From: JACQFK01 sp036383955 | GTDB lineage: Bacteria > Planctomycetota > MHYJ01 > JACPRB01 | Reading direction: 5' to 3' | Assembly (NCBI GenBank): GCA_036383955.1 | Contig: DASVNH010000238.1 | Location: 1-64,000, forward strand | Length of the DNA: 64,000 bases | Shown here: positions 7,833-17,774 of the stretch, piece by piece | Position numbering within the stretch: the first letter of the stretch is position 1 | Layout of the letters: every line of letters starts with the position of its first letter | The notes under the pieces: generated by a model | The model's database searches: none | What the model saw: only the letters and a program-made list of their open reading frames with translations | What the model was told of the DNA's origin: nothing | Translations under genes and position numbers: made by a program

Positions 7833-8389
7833 GATACGCCCCGCTCATCCTGCTCCTGGGCGCCTGCTGCTCCGCGGAGAAGCCGGCGCCGGGGATCGCG
7901 ACATCCACCGGCAAGCCGTTCGCGCAGCGGCTGTCGGGCGTCGAAAACCTCGCCCGGATCAACGCGACGCTCTACCGCGGCGCCCAGCCGGACGCGGCGG
8001 GCTTCAAGGTCCTGAAAGAGCTGGGCGTGAAGACGGTCATCTCCTTCCGGAGCTACCACACGGAGAAGAAGGACGTCGAAGCCGCCGGCATGGCCGCCGT
8101 GCAGATCCCGGTGCAGGCGGACGTCTTCGGCTCCACCCCGCCGACCGACGAGCAGCTCAAGCTCTTCTTCGACACCACGCTGGACCCGGCGAAGCAGCCG
8201 GTCTTCTTCCATTGCGCGCACGGCAAGGACCGGACCGGCACGCTCGGCGCGCTCTGGCGGATCGAGGTCGACGGCTGGAGCAACGCCGAGGCGATCGAGG
8301 AGATGCAGGCCTTCGGCTACCACGACATCTACCAGGACCTGATCGAGTACGTCCGCGCCTACAAGCCCCGCGGCTTCCGCAAACCTTAG
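7829..8389 (+). CDS. Lipoprotein tyrosine/dual-specificity phosphatase-like protein
   Basis: A 186-residue protein with a lipoprotein signal (LILLLGAC, lipobox LGAC) and a PTP-type active site HCAHGKDRTG, matching the CX5R signature. Upstream NATLYRGAQPDAAGF and GVKTVISFRSY are typical of the small bacterial/plant-type DSP family. It would act in the envelope after lipidation. Substrates could be phosphoproteins or phosphorylated metabolites; unknown. It overlaps the methyltransferase by ATGA. Confidence 0.85.
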   Translation: MRYAPLILLLGACCSAEKPAPGIATSTGKPFAQRLSGVENLARINATLYRGAQPDAAGFKVLKELGVKTVISFRSYHTEKKDVEAAGMAAVQIPVQADVFGSTPPTDEQLKLFFDTTLDPAKQPVFFHCAHGKDRTGTLGALWRIEVDGWSNAEAIEEMQAFGYHDIYQDLIEYVRAYKPRGFRKP

Positions 8390-8436
8390 TTCAGGTTTTC
8401 CCTTACGTCGTTTCCCCCATGGGGTAGTGTTGGGGC

Positions 8437-11400
8437 ATGGCTTCGTTCTCCATGGCCTGCCCCAAGTGCGGGGAGCGGTCCGAGGCGCTGGGCGACGCCC
8501 CGCCGACGGGCTGGATGTGCCCGACCTGCAAGGTCGAGCTGGCTTACGCGGCCGAGCGCGTCGTCAACGCCCCGCGGCCGCGCACGAACACCCGGCGCGC
8601 CAAGAAAGCCGAGCCGGCGCCCCCCGATCCGGCCGCCCGCAAGAAGCGCCTCGTCCTCCTCGCCGCGGGCGGCGGCGCCGGCCTCCTTCTGCTGATCGTC
8701 GTCCTCATCGTCGCGCTGTCGGGGAACCCGGCGCCCACCCCCGAGCCCGCGGCCGCCAAGAGCGCCGCCGCGCCGGCCCCGGATCCCGAAAAGGCGCGCC
8801 GCGCGGCCCTGCTCGCGGAATGGACCAAGCTCAAGGAGGACGTCGAGACCGCCCGCCGCGACCCCCTCGCGGCCGCCCGCGTCCTCCCGCTCCTGGAAAA
8901 GCTCCTCGACCTCGCCAAGGGCGGCGAGCTCGAAGCCCCCGTCCAAAAAGCCCTGGACGAGCTCCGCGCCCTGGCGCTCAAGCCCGGCGAGGAGAAGATC
9001 GCCGCCGACGTGAAGGCGCTCGTCGACCGCGACGAGCTCCGCGGCGCCGCCCAGCTCGTGAAGGCGTATCTCGGCGAGGCGTCGACGTCCCCCGGCCTCC
9101 GCCGCTTCCTCGACGGCCTCCAGGCCCGCGTCGCCGAGCGCGCCCCCGCGAAGTACGAGGAGCTGCTCAAGGAGGCGAAGGCGCTGTCGACGTCCGGCAA
9201 GCCCGAGGCCGCGCGGCAGAAGGTCCTCGACGCCGCGGGCTGGGGCGTCGCCGCCCTCGAAGCGCGGGCCCGCCAGGACGCCGCGGCCTTCGCGCCGCCG
9301 AGCCCGGCGGAGGCCGTCGACCTCCGCAAGGTCCTCGAGGACCGCGCCAAGGCCGAGCTCGCGAAGCTGGAGCCGGAGCTGGCCCGGATGGAGCGCGAGA
9401 AGAAGGGGGACGAGGCCCAGGCGCTGCTCGCGAAATTCCCCGTCGACTACGCGCGCACGGAAGCGGGCGAGGCGCTGCGGAAGCGCGTGGAGGCGCTGAA
9501 GCCGAAGGGCGTCGAGCCCGCTGTCATCTCCGCGCCCGAGCCCGCGCCGGAGCGGAAGACGGAGACGGCGGCGGTGCCGGGCCTGAAGATGCTCGCGCGG
9601 GCCCCGCGGGCCGGCGAGTACAAGCCGGGCGGGCTGGCGGACGCGGAGAAGCAGAAGAAGCAGGCAGAGCTCGCCGGCGAGGTGAAGAAGGACCGCAAGG
9701 GCGCGGCCAAGGCGGCCGCCGCCAAGCGCGCCGAGTGGCTGGCGGGCCTGGAGAAGGAGTACGGCGTCTACGACGTGACCACGATCGCGGACAAGGGGGA
9801 CGTCGCCCGCCGCGTCGACATCGTCATCGTCTCCTCCGGCTTCCCCAAGTCGGACGCGAGGAAGGTGAACCAGATGGCCGACGCCCTCAAGGCCGCCCTG
9901 CTGAAAGTCGATCCCTTCCAGAACTACCCCGACTACATCAACTTCCACCGGATCAACGTGGACGACAAGGGGACGCACGCGCAGGCCCGGATCCCGTTCC
10001 GGGTGGAGACCGACATCCTCACCTGCGACTACGGCAAGGCGGCCCAGTACGCGAAGTTCGCGCCGAGCTACGACCTCGTGGTGGTGCTCTGCAACGTGAC
10101 CAAGGTCCGCGCGACCGGCGGCCCGCCGTTCATCACGATCGACGCGGACCTCGACATCGGCCGCACGTTCCTCCACGAGATGGGGCACGCCTTCGCCTCG
10201 CTCTCGGACGAGTACGTCGACGCGGGCCTGGCGCCGGGCCGGCCCTTCGAGGAGGACGAGAACGATCCCTGGCTGACGAACGTGACGTCCCAGGCCAACC
10301 CGCGGCTGAGCAAGTGGCACTACTGGACGCTGGACCTGTGGCCGGCCGCCCACGAGATGAACCGGCTTCCCGCCGGCCACAAGGTGGGCGCCTTCGAGGG
10401 CGCCGCCTACCAGAGCAAGGGCGTGTTCCGCCCCGAGGCCGAGTGCCTGATGCGGATGGGCGACAAGTACTGCGTCGTCTGCTTCGAGCACGTCGAGAAG
10501 CGCTTCTACCGCCTCATCGCGCCGATCGACGACGCCCGCCCCCGCAAGCCGCTCGTCGGCCTCTGGGGCGACGAGACCGCCGTCTTCGAGGGCGACGCCA
10601 TCCGCACGATGGCCTCCGGCGGCGCCTCGATCGGCAAGTTCGAGGGCTTCTGGTACGTCGACGGCAAGCCGCGCTCCGCCAGCGCGAAGAACCTCACCAC
10701 CGCCCTCACCCTGCAGGGGGCCGAGCTGGCCGCCGGGCCGCACGAGGCCGTCCTGCGCGTCGACTTCTCGAACAAGCGCGTGCGGCGCGACGAGGGCTGG
10801 CTCTCGAGCTCGATCGGGTGGAAGATCGACGTCCTCAAGCACAAGCGGCCGAAGTGGGAAGGGCCCGAGAAAGTTCAGGGCAAGGTCGGCCAGCCCGTCA
10901 CGTTCGACCTGAAGATCGAGAATCCCGACCCCCAGCGCTTCCGCGTCGAGGTCCACTGCGCGCCGGAGGGCGCGACCTACGACGGCGCGAAGTTCGCGTG
11001 GACCCCCGAGAAGGTCCACCAGGGCGGCTGGCGGCCGCGCTTCGTGCTGACCGACGGCCTCCGGGCCGTCGATCGCTTCGTCGAGATCGCGGTCCTCGAC
11101 GTGTCGGAGAAGAACTTCGAGCCGGTGGTGGCGCTCATGGACGCGCGGTCGGTCGTCGAGGGCGAGCTCCTGGAGCTGCCGCTGGACGTGGTGGACGTCG
11201 ACGGCGACAACCTGGTCTTCACGTCGTCGAACCTGCCCGAGGGGGCGGAGCTGGACGTCTACGAGGGCGTGATCCGCTGGAAGCCGGGGCCGCGCCAGGC
11301 GGGCAAGTACCCGGCGGTGGCCTTCGAGGTGTTTGATGGACGTCGAAAGGCCAAAGGCAGCCTCGACCTGATCGTGGAGGACAAGCCGCGGGGCGAGGGG

Positions 11401-11769
11401 CTGCTGGACCGGCTGCGCTCGGCGAACGGGAACCTGCGGGAGAAGGCGCTGGCGGAGCTCGGGACGGGCGACTGGGCGAAGTCGTTCCGCTACATGGAGG
11501 CGGCGCGGCTGCTGCGGGACCGGGACAAGGAGACGCGGGCGGCGGCGCTGGAGGCCCTCAAGAAAATCGAGGCGGAGGCGGACGCGGTCTTCCTGGGCAT
11601 GATGCTGCGCGACCTGGAGCCGCACGCCTGGCACTTCACGGACCAGAAGGAGATCCTGCGCTGGCTCGAGGCCCTGGTCGCCAAGGCCCCGGCCAACGAC
11701 GCCGACGCCAAGGGCCTGCGCGGCGCCCTGAAGGCGATCGACAAGTACAACAAAGACCGGGGCTTCTAA
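8437..11769 (+). CDS. Membrane-anchored M64 (IgA-peptidase-type) metallopeptidase with N-terminal zinc ribbon
   Basis: A 1110-residue protein. An N-terminal zinc ribbon (CPKCGE...CPTCKV) precedes a basic linker and one membrane helix (about residues 72-92). An Ala/Lys-rich helical region follows to about residue 430. The peptidase M64 domain starts at RVDIVIVSSGFPKSD and contains HEMGHAFASLSDEY (about residues 580-593), the HExxH zinc site with the family DEY extension. Two beta-rich Ig-like segments and a C-terminal helical HEAT-like tail (to 1110) complete it. The zinc ribbon should be cytoplasmic and the protease outside. CCCCATGGGG palindrome and no clear promoter precede it. Confidence 0.85.
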   Translation: MASFSMACPKCGERSEALGDAPPTGWMCPTCKVELAYAAERVVNAPRPRTNTRRAKKAEPAPPDPAARKKRLVLLAAGGGAGLLLLIVVLIVALSGNPAPTPEPAAAKSAAAPAPDPEKARRAALLAEWTKLKEDVETARRDPLAAARVLPLLEKLLDLAKGGELEAPVQKALDELRALALKPGEEKIAADVKALVDRDELRGAAQLVKAYLGEASTSPGLRRFLDGLQARVAERAPAKYEELLKEAKALSTSGKPEAARQKVLDAAGWGVAALEARARQDAAAFAPPSPAEAVDLRKVLEDRAKAELAKLEPELARMEREKKGDEAQALLAKFPVDYARTEAGEALRKRVEALKPKGVEPAVISAPEPAPERKTETAAVPGLKMLARAPRAGEYKPGGLADAEKQKKQAELAGEVKKDRKGAAKAAAAKRAEWLAGLEKEYGVYDVTTIADKGDVARRVDIVIVSSGFPKSDARKVNQMADALKAALLKVDPFQNYPDYINFHRINVDDKGTHAQARIPFRVETDILTCDYGKAAQYAKFAPSYDLVVVLCNVTKVRATGGPPFITIDADLDIGRTFLHEMGHAFASLSDEYVDAGLAPGRPFEEDENDPWLTNVTSQANPRLSKWHYWTLDLWPAAHEMNRLPAGHKVGAFEGAAYQSKGVFRPEAECLMRMGDKYCVVCFEHVEKRFYRLIAPIDDARPRKPLVGLWGDETAVFEGDAIRTMASGGASIGKFEGFWYVDGKPRSASAKNLTTALTLQGAELAAGPHEAVLRVDFSNKRVRRDEGWLSSSIGWKIDVLKHKRPKWEGPEKVQGKVGQPVTFDLKIENPDPQRFRVEVHCAPEGATYDGAKFAWTPEKVHQGGWRPRFVLTDGLRAVDRFVEIAVLDVSEKNFEPVVALMDARSVVEGELLELPLDVVDVDGDNLVFTSSNLPEGAELDVYEGVIRWKPGPRQAGKYPAVAFEVFDGRRKAKGSLDLIVEDKPRGEGLLDRLRSANGNLREKALAELGTGDWAKSFRYMEAARLLRDRDKETRAAALEALKKIEAEADAVFLGMMLRDLEPHAWHFTDQKEILRWLEALVAKAPANDADAKGLRGALKAIDKYNKDRGF

Positions 11770-11820
11770 GGTCCAGGAGACAGGTCCAGGTCCAGGAAGC
11801 GCGGCGGCCTCCTGGTCCTA
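11770..11820. repeat. GGTCCAGG word array and imperfect hairpin between convergent genes
   Basis: GGTCCAGG occurs at 11770-11777 and as an overlapping pair at 11783-11796, with the complementary CCTCCTGGTCC on the right (11809-11819) around a GCGCGGCGG loop. The TAG stop of the minus-strand gene is in the right arm. It is a probable terminator region and one of several word-based gene-end repeats here. Confidence 0.5.
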
Positions 11821-14499
11821 CTTGGGACTCTCCGCCGGGCCTGTTCCCGACGGCGCGTAGTTGACGTTCACGCTGAGCAGCAGCTTGTCGACGATGAAGC
11901 CGTCCTCGCGCATCCAGACGTTGACGGTGTGGACGCCGGGGGTGGTCACGTTGATCGTGGCCGAGGCGCCGTCCATCGTCGCGCGGCTCCAGGTCCAGCC
12001 CGTGCCGAAGGACGAGATGGCGTCGGCCGTGCCGAGCTCGACGCCGTCCAGGCCCACGTGGCAGGAATCGTCCGAGCCGTTCGCGCCGATCCCGCGCACC
12101 CAGACGTGGTGGACGCCCGTCTTCACGAAGTTGATCTTGTAGTCGAGGCGCGGGCTGCTCGCCGCGTAGCCCGTCATCTGGTTCACGCCCGTGTTCGGCC
12201 CCACGATCAGCGCGCCGGTGCCGGAGTAGCCGGCGGTGGCATTGGAGGTCCACGACTTCCCGTTGCGCGAGATGTTGGCGTGGTTGTTCTCGGCTTCGGC
12301 CACCGCCAGGCCGTCGGCGCCCGCGTCCTGCTTGAACGAGGCCCCCGGGGCCAGGCGGGACGAGGGGATGATCTCCTTCGGCCGGCTCGGGCTCGACCAG
12401 GAGAGGGTCGCGACGGCCCCGCCGCCGTTCTCGTAGAACTCCATCTTGATTTCGTACCAGCGCCCCGACGTCAGCGAAATCGTCCCGCTGTTCTCCGTCG
12501 GCCCGTGCAGCGTCCAGTTGTTGATGACCTGGACGTTGTTCACCCAGAGCCGCACCCCGTCGTCGGACGTCGTGTAGAACGTGTACGTCTCCGTGAACTG
12601 CGGCATCACCTGTCCCGTCCAGCGGACCGAGAAGGTGTCCGCGCCGACCGCGGGATCCGGAGAGCCGGAGCCCCAGTTGAAATTGACCGTCGCGTCCGTC
12701 CGCGTCAGCTTGAAGGCCGTGAAATCGGCGTTGTCGTAGTAGTCGCCGCGCAGCCCGCTCCCGCTGACGGCGTTGCTCACCGTCACCGTGATCTCGTGGC
12801 TGCCGCTCTGGCCACCCGCGTCGTAGACGGTCATGCGCAGCGTGTGCGTGCCGTTCGACAGCGTCGTCGTGTTCCAGCGCAGGTGGTCGCCGCCGATGTG
12901 GTAGTGGCCGGTCGAGTTCACGTCGTTGTACTGAAGCACGCCGTCGACGAAGAACTCCGCGCGTACGGCCCCGACGTCGTCCGTGCCGTCGCCGTAGAAC
13001 TCGGCCGTCGCGCCCGACACCGTGTCGCCGTTCTTCGGCTGCGTGATCGTCGCCCGCGGGGCCGACGGGAGCCGGTCGTTGTCGCGCGCGATGACGACGA
13101 CCTTCTGCGACGCGAGGCCGCTCGACGAGCAGGTGATCGTCGCGCCTTCGTCGATCAGGTCGACGTCGTCCGTCGCGCTCACCGTCACCGTCGCGGGCGT
13201 ATTCCAGGTCGACGGGGTGAAGGTGAGGCTCGTCGGGGTGGGGGTGACGTCCGACGTCCCGGACGTGCGCGCGACCGTCACCGTCACGTTGGCGGCGGGG
13301 GCCGTCGCGAGCTTCACCGTGAACGTCGCGCTGGAGGTCTCGTTCACGGAGAGAGAGGTCGTCGAGAGGATCATGTTCTGCGGCGTCTGGGGCGCGTAGG
13401 CGAGGCGGTAGATCGTGCCGCCGTGGCTCGAGTAGTAGAGCGAGCCGTCGGGGCCCTGGACGATGTCGGTGAGGCTGGAGTTGCCGCTCACGAAGACGCT
13501 GGTATTGCTGATGTTGTTCCCGGAGGCGTCCATGACGCAGCGCATGACCTTGCCGGAGTTGTAGTCGACGAAGAAGAGGTTGCGCTGGTACTGGCTGGGA
13601 AAGGTCGCGCCCGTGTAGAAGACGCCGCGGGTGATGCAGCCGCCGAACGTGGAGACGTTGGTCTGGTAGGCGAGCTTGGGGATGAGCTTGCCGTTGGTCG
13701 TGCTCGTGTTGTTCTCGGTGGGCCAGCCCTGGGTGCTGCCCTGGGTGACGAGGAAGATCTGCTCCCAGCCGTCGCCGACCTCCGTCATCCAGAGCGCGCC
13801 GGTCGTGGGATGGAAGCGCAGGCCGAACGGATTGCGGAAGCCCTTGGCCCAGATGTAGTCGCGGGCGGTGATGCCGTCGGCGGCGTCGTACCAGGGGTTC
13901 GTCGACACCGCCGCGCCGGCCTGCGTCATGCGGCCGACTTTCGAGGCGAGGGACGTGAGCTCGTCCGGACGTCCGTCGCCGCCGACGTTGTTGCCGTTGC
14001 CGAGGTTGCCGACGCCGAAATAGAGGTTGCCGTCGGGGCCGATGGCGAGGCCGCCGCCGTCGTGGTTGACGCCGCGGCAGGGGAGGTCGGGCCCGATCTG
14101 GGTCTGGCTCTGGCCGACGAGGTTGCCCGAGCCGTCGACGCCGATCGTGTAGCGGTAGATCCGCTGCGTGGAGGAGTTGATCGTGGCGAAGAGGTAGAGG
14201 AGCTTGTTGGAGGCGTAGCTCGGGTGGACGGCGAGGCCGATGAGGCCGCACTCGCTGCTCGTGAAGACGGGGATCGACAGCACGTTGGGGCCCTGCAGGG
14301 TCCCGTTGCGCACGACGCGCAGCGCGCCGGTCTTCTGGGCCACGAAGAGGCCGTCCGAGGACCAGGCCAGGCTCGTGATCTGGCTCAGCCCGGACGCGTA
14401 GGCGGATTCGGCGAAATTGACGTCCTGCGGCGTGCCGGCGAGAACGACGGCCGGAAGCAGGAGGGCCGCGACGACGGCGAAAAATGAAAATGCGCGCAT
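11818..14499 (-). CDS. Secreted sugar (sorbosone-type) dehydrogenase with PA14 and C-terminal carbohydrate-binding-like domains
   Basis: An 893-residue exported protein; signal peptide MRAFSFFAVVAALLLPAVVLA. Residues about 20-370 form a six-bladed PQQ/sorbosone-dehydrogenase propeller (GLIGLAVHPSY, NHDGGGLAIGPDGNLYFGVG, KGFRNPFGLRFHP). A Calx-beta/Ig-like region follows, then PA14 (GLRGDYYDNADFTAFKLTRT... TSDDGVRLWV, about 590-720) and a C-terminal beta domain with AEAENNH and GYSGTGAL. The ATG at 14499 has GGGGAGA 7 nt upstream and is preferred over an ATG 15 nt earlier. Extracellular sugar oxidation or a binding role is inferred; a PQQ cofactor is not provable here. Confidence 0.82.
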   Translation of the reverse strand: MRAFSFFAVVAALLLPAVVLAGTPQDVNFAESAYASGLSQITSLAWSSDGLFVAQKTGALRVVRNGTLQGPNVLSIPVFTSSECGLIGLAVHPSYASNKLLYLFATINSSTQRIYRYTIGVDGSGNLVGQSQTQIGPDLPCRGVNHDGGGLAIGPDGNLYFGVGNLGNGNNVGGDGRPDELTSLASKVGRMTQAGAAVSTNPWYDAADGITARDYIWAKGFRNPFGLRFHPTTGALWMTEVGDGWEQIFLVTQGSTQGWPTENNTSTTNGKLIPKLAYQTNVSTFGGCITRGVFYTGATFPSQYQRNLFFVDYNSGKVMRCVMDASGNNISNTSVFVSGNSSLTDIVQGPDGSLYYSSHGGTIYRLAYAPQTPQNMILSTTSLSVNETSSATFTVKLATAPAANVTVTVARTSGTSDVTPTPTSLTFTPSTWNTPATVTVSATDDVDLIDEGATITCSSSGLASQKVVVIARDNDRLPSAPRATITQPKNGDTVSGATAEFYGDGTDDVGAVRAEFFVDGVLQYNDVNSTGHYHIGGDHLRWNTTTLSNGTHTLRMTVYDAGGQSGSHEITVTVSNAVSGSGLRGDYYDNADFTAFKLTRTDATVNFNWGSGSPDPAVGADTFSVRWTGQVMPQFTETYTFYTTSDDGVRLWVNNVQVINNWTLHGPTENSGTISLTSGRWYEIKMEFYENGGGAVATLSWSSPSRPKEIIPSSRLAPGASFKQDAGADGLAVAEAENNHANISRNGKSWTSNATAGYSGTGALIVGPNTGVNQMTGYAASSPRLDYKINFVKTGVHHVWVRGIGANGSDDSCHVGLDGVELGTADAISSFGTGWTWSRATMDGASATINVTTPGVHTVNVWMREDGFIVDKLLLSVNVNYAPSGTGPAESPK

Positions 14500-14595
14500 G
14501 GTGTATCTCCCCATTCACCCATGATGCTCGCCCATATGGGGTTTAGCCTGGGGACCGCCGACCATACGCCTAAAGTGGCGGAATCGGGGAATGAC

Positions 14596-16332
14596 CTATC
14601 CCGGCCTGCGGCGGGGCACGGCCAGCTCGGCGGCGATCCCGTCGAGCTCCTTCTCGATGCGGTCCTCGGGCGCGCCTTCCGCTCGCAGCAGGAACTCCGC
14701 GAGGCCCGAGGCCGACTCGGCCTCCTCGTAGCAGACGGCCGTCACGCCGAACTCCTCCAGCGTGCCCCGCTCGGCCAGGTAGCGCGCCCGCGAGAAGATG
14801 AGGAGGTCGGGATTCAGCTCCCGCGCGGAGATCAGCACCGGAAGTCGGGCCACCAGATCGGGCAGCGTGACCACCAGGTACTTCGCCTTCTCCACGCCGG
14901 CGGCCTGGAGGATGTCGGACTTCGCCGCGTCGCCGTACACGGCGGGCACGCCCTCGGCGCGGAGCCGGTTGACGGTGTCGACGTTGAGGTCGACGACCAC
15001 CGAGCGGATCCCGAAGCTTTCGAGGATCCGGCGGGTGACCTGGCCGACCGGGCCGTAGCCGACGACCACCGCGCGCGGGTGGAGCGCGGGATCGAGCGGG
15101 GCGGCCTTGACGCGGGCCTCGGCCCGGCGGTTGAGCAGCGCCCAGAGCTTCTTGCGCCGCCGGAGCCGGGCTTCCAGCGGACCGATCATCCGGAAGAGCA
15201 GGGGATTCACGCTGATGGACAGGAGGGCGCAGGCGACGAGGACGCTGCCGCCCGCCGGGGGGAGGATCCCCTTGGCCTGGTCGGCCAGGATGAACGAGAA
15301 CTCGCCGATCTGGGCGAGGCCGAGCGCGACGGTCAGGGCGGTGCGGACCGAATAGCCCAGGCCGAGCACGATGGCCAGGGCGACCAGCGGCTTGGCGACC
15401 AGGATGACGCCGAGCACCGCCAGCACCAGGAGCGGCTGCTGGAGGAGGAAGCGGGGGTCGAACAGCATGCCCACCGAGACGAAGAAGAGGACGGCGAAGG
15501 CGTCCCGCATGGGAAGGGCGTCGGCCGCCGCCTGCTCGCTCACCTTCGACTGCCCCACGACCATGCCGGCGAGGAAGGCCCCGAGGGCCATCGACGCCCC
15601 GAAGACCACGGCCGAGCCGGTGGCGACGACCAGGGCGAGGGCGAGCACGGCCAGCGTGAAGAGCTCGCGCGAACGGGTCCGGGCGACCTGGGTGAGGATC
15701 CAGGGGATCACGCGGCTGCCGACGACGAGGACCAGGAAGACGAGGGCGCCGATCTTCAGCAGCGCCAGGCCGAGCGAGCCGGCGACCGCCGCCGCGCCGC
15801 CGCCCTTCGCGGCGGAGCCCGCGACGACCGGCAGCAGCACCAGGACCAGGACCGTGAGGATGTCCTCGACGATGAGCCAGCCCACCGCGACGTGGCCGTG
15901 CGGGGTGTCGAGGCTCCGGTTGTCGACCAGCACCCGCATGAGGACGACCGTGCTGGCGACCGCGATGGCGATGCCGAGGACCACGCCGCTGCCGAGCGTC
16001 CAGCCGGAAGACCAGGCGATGAAGGCGCCCAGGACGGTCGCGACCAGGCTCTGGCCGAGGGCGCCCGGGATCGCGATCGCCTTCACCGCCAGCAGGTCCT
16101 TCAGATGGAAGTGGAGGCCGACGCCGAACATGAGGAGGATGACGCCGACTTCCGCCAGCTGGGCCGCGAGGCGGGCGTCGGCGACCGGCCCGGGCGTGTA
16201 GGGGCCGGCCGCGATTCCCGCGAGCAGGTAGCCGAGGATCGGCGACAGCCCCAGCCGCTGGGTGACGTAGCCCAGCACCAGGGCCGCCGAGAAGCCGAGC
16301 GTCAGCGTGAGGATGAGATCGACGTTGTGCAT
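14596..16332 (-). CDS. CPA2-family monovalent cation:proton antiporter (KefB/YbaL-like)
   Basis: A 578-residue inner-membrane protein. Residues 1-385 are about twelve hydrophobic helices of the Na+/H+ exchanger fold (ILGYLLAGIAAGPYTPG, LLMFGVGLHFHLKDL, LDTPHGHVAVGWLIVEDILT). Residues about 415-540 form a TrkA-N Rossmann domain (AVVVGYGPVGQVTRRILES; VYGDAAKSDILQAAGVEKA). This is the architecture of Kef/YbaL K+ efflux proteins, controlled by NAD(H) or glutathione-type ligands in relatives. A short AGACTC/GAGTCT hairpin lies just upstream of its start. Confidence 0.9.
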   Translation of the reverse strand: MHNVDLILTLTLGFSAALVLGYVTQRLGLSPILGYLLAGIAAGPYTPGPVADARLAAQLAEVGVILLMFGVGLHFHLKDLLAVKAIAIPGALGQSLVATVLGAFIAWSSGWTLGSGVVLGIAIAVASTVVLMRVLVDNRSLDTPHGHVAVGWLIVEDILTVLVLVLLPVVAGSAAKGGGAAAVAGSLGLALLKIGALVFLVLVVGSRVIPWILTQVARTRSRELFTLAVLALALVVATGSAVVFGASMALGAFLAGMVVGQSKVSEQAAADALPMRDAFAVLFFVSVGMLFDPRFLLQQPLLVLAVLGVILVAKPLVALAIVLGLGYSVRTALTVALGLAQIGEFSFILADQAKGILPPAGGSVLVACALLSISVNPLLFRMIGPLEARLRRRKKLWALLNRRAEARVKAAPLDPALHPRAVVVGYGPVGQVTRRILESFGIRSVVVDLNVDTVNRLRAEGVPAVYGDAAKSDILQAAGVEKAKYLVVTLPDLVARLPVLISARELNPDLLIFSRARYLAERGTLEEFGVTAVCYEEAESASGLAEFLLRAEGAPEDRIEKELDGIAAELAVPRRRPG

Positions 16333-16535
16333 GGAAAGACTCCTTCGTTCGAGTCTAGGAAGCGGAGGGGACAGCGAGGAGGGGGGAAGATCTACGGATC
16401 AGCCAGGGCGTTGAGCTTCCATGGACCACGCACGCCTGTTACTTATCCCACCCGAGGCGCTCCGCGCAAGAGGGTTCGTCGGCTTCGACGAATCTTTTGA
16501 AAAAAGACGGCGGCGTGGCGCATGATAGGCGCCCG

Positions 16536-17756
16536 ATGCGCTACATCACGCCCGAACGCGTCAACGGGCTCCTCCTTCTCCTCTGCGCGATGGCCCTCGG
16601 CTCGGTCCTGGTCGAGACGCCCGGCGGAAACGGCGCGGCCCTGTTCTGGCTGATCCGCGCGCTGGCGGTGTCCCTGGCGGCCGTCGCCCTCTTCGTCCCG
16701 CGCCTGCAATCCTGGGCTCTCGTCGCCGCGGTCGTCGGCCTCGTCCTCGCCCCCGCCGCCTTCCAGATGTGGGCGCGGTCCCATGAGAAGGACTCCACGA
16801 AGTTCTGCCACGACTCCGTGATCCAGTTCGAGGAGGCCGCCCGCATGCTCCGGCAGGGGCGCAACCCCTACGCCGAGAACTTCCGGGGCACGCCCCTCGA
16901 CGGCTGGCGCGGCTTTTTCGGCGACGCCAATCCCGCCGTCCACCACTTCGTCTATCCGCCTCTGCTGCTGCTCGTCTCGACGCCCTTCGAGGCCGCCGGC
17001 CGCGCCGCCGGCTTCTACGACCAGCGGATCCTCATCCTGCTCCTCTTCGGGGGCTTCGTGGCGCTGCTGCTCCGCGACCTCCAGGGCCACCCGCACGCCG
17101 TCGGCCTGGTCTCCATCATCGCGCTCAATCCGTTCCTCGCGCCGTACGTCGTCGAGGGCCGCAACGACGTCGGCATGCTCCTCGGGGTCGCCGCGGCGGG
17201 CGCCGCCTACGCGCGGGGCAGGACGTCGTGGGGCGACCTCTGGGTGGGAGTGGCGATCGCGGCGAAGACGCTGCTGCTGCCGATCCTGCCGTTCCTGCTC
17301 TGGGCGCGGCGGAAGGAGCTGGGTCCGGCCGCGGCGCGGTCGATCGGCCCGCTGGCGCTGACCTGCCTGCCGTTCTTCGCCTGGGGGCCGGGGGCCTTCG
17401 TGGAGGACGTCTTCCTCGCGCCCGCCGGCCTGGGCTCGCACCCCTTCGAGATGCGGGGCTGGGGGGGCTACGGCTTCGCCAACCTGATCCTGGTGCTCGG
17501 GGCGGACCCGAAGGCGCGTTTTCCGTTCGGGATCTTCCAGCTGCTGGCGCTGATCCCGTGCCTGCGCTACGGCCTCCGGAGCCTGGATCAGGACCCCGGC
17601 TGGCCGAACGTGCTGCGCTGGACGGTCGTGACGGCCTTCGCGCTCTTGTTCTTCGGCCGCTTCATCCACGATAATTACATCGGGGCGCTGCTCTCGATGG
17701 CGGGCATGGCGGCCCTGTGGCGGGATCGGGATACGTTGGAACCTTCGTCGGCGTAA
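16536..17756 (+). CDS. Polytopic membrane protein, GT87/DUF2029-like glycosyltransferase
   Basis: A 406-residue protein with about ten hydrophobic segments. Between the second and third lies RQGRNPYAENFRGTP followed by HHFVYPPLLLL, the arrangement of GT87/DUF2029 mannosyltransferase-like proteins that use polyprenyl-phosphate sugars. GRNDVGMLLG and AKTLLLPILPFLLW also fit. The frame is open upstream, but MRYITPERVN (ATG 16536) is the sensible start. The role would be periplasmic-face glycan assembly; donor and acceptor are unknown. The next gene follows by 18 nt. Confidence 0.7.
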   Translation: MRYITPERVNGLLLLLCAMALGSVLVETPGGNGAALFWLIRALAVSLAAVALFVPRLQSWALVAAVVGLVLAPAAFQMWARSHEKDSTKFCHDSVIQFEEAARMLRQGRNPYAENFRGTPLDGWRGFFGDANPAVHHFVYPPLLLLVSTPFEAAGRAAGFYDQRILILLLFGGFVALLLRDLQGHPHAVGLVSIIALNPFLAPYVVEGRNDVGMLLGVAAAGAAYARGRTSWGDLWVGVAIAAKTLLLPILPFLLWARRKELGPAAARSIGPLALTCLPFFAWGPGAFVEDVFLAPAGLGSHPFEMRGWGGYGFANLILVLGADPKARFPFGIFQLLALIPCLRYGLRSLDQDPGWPNVLRWTVVTAFALLFFGRFIHDNYIGALLSMAGMAALWRDRDTLEPSSA

Positions 17757-17774
17757 CATAGGCGAGGACCGGTG

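Noticed and set aside
8386..14518. Very long opposite-strand reading frames (1082 residues minus at 8386-11634; 960 residues minus at 11636-14518; 852 residues plus at 11929-14487)
   Set aside because: They are antisense or frame shadows of the M64 peptidase and sugar-dehydrogenase genes; the translations are Arg/Gly/Val-rich without domains, as expected in GC-rich DNA.
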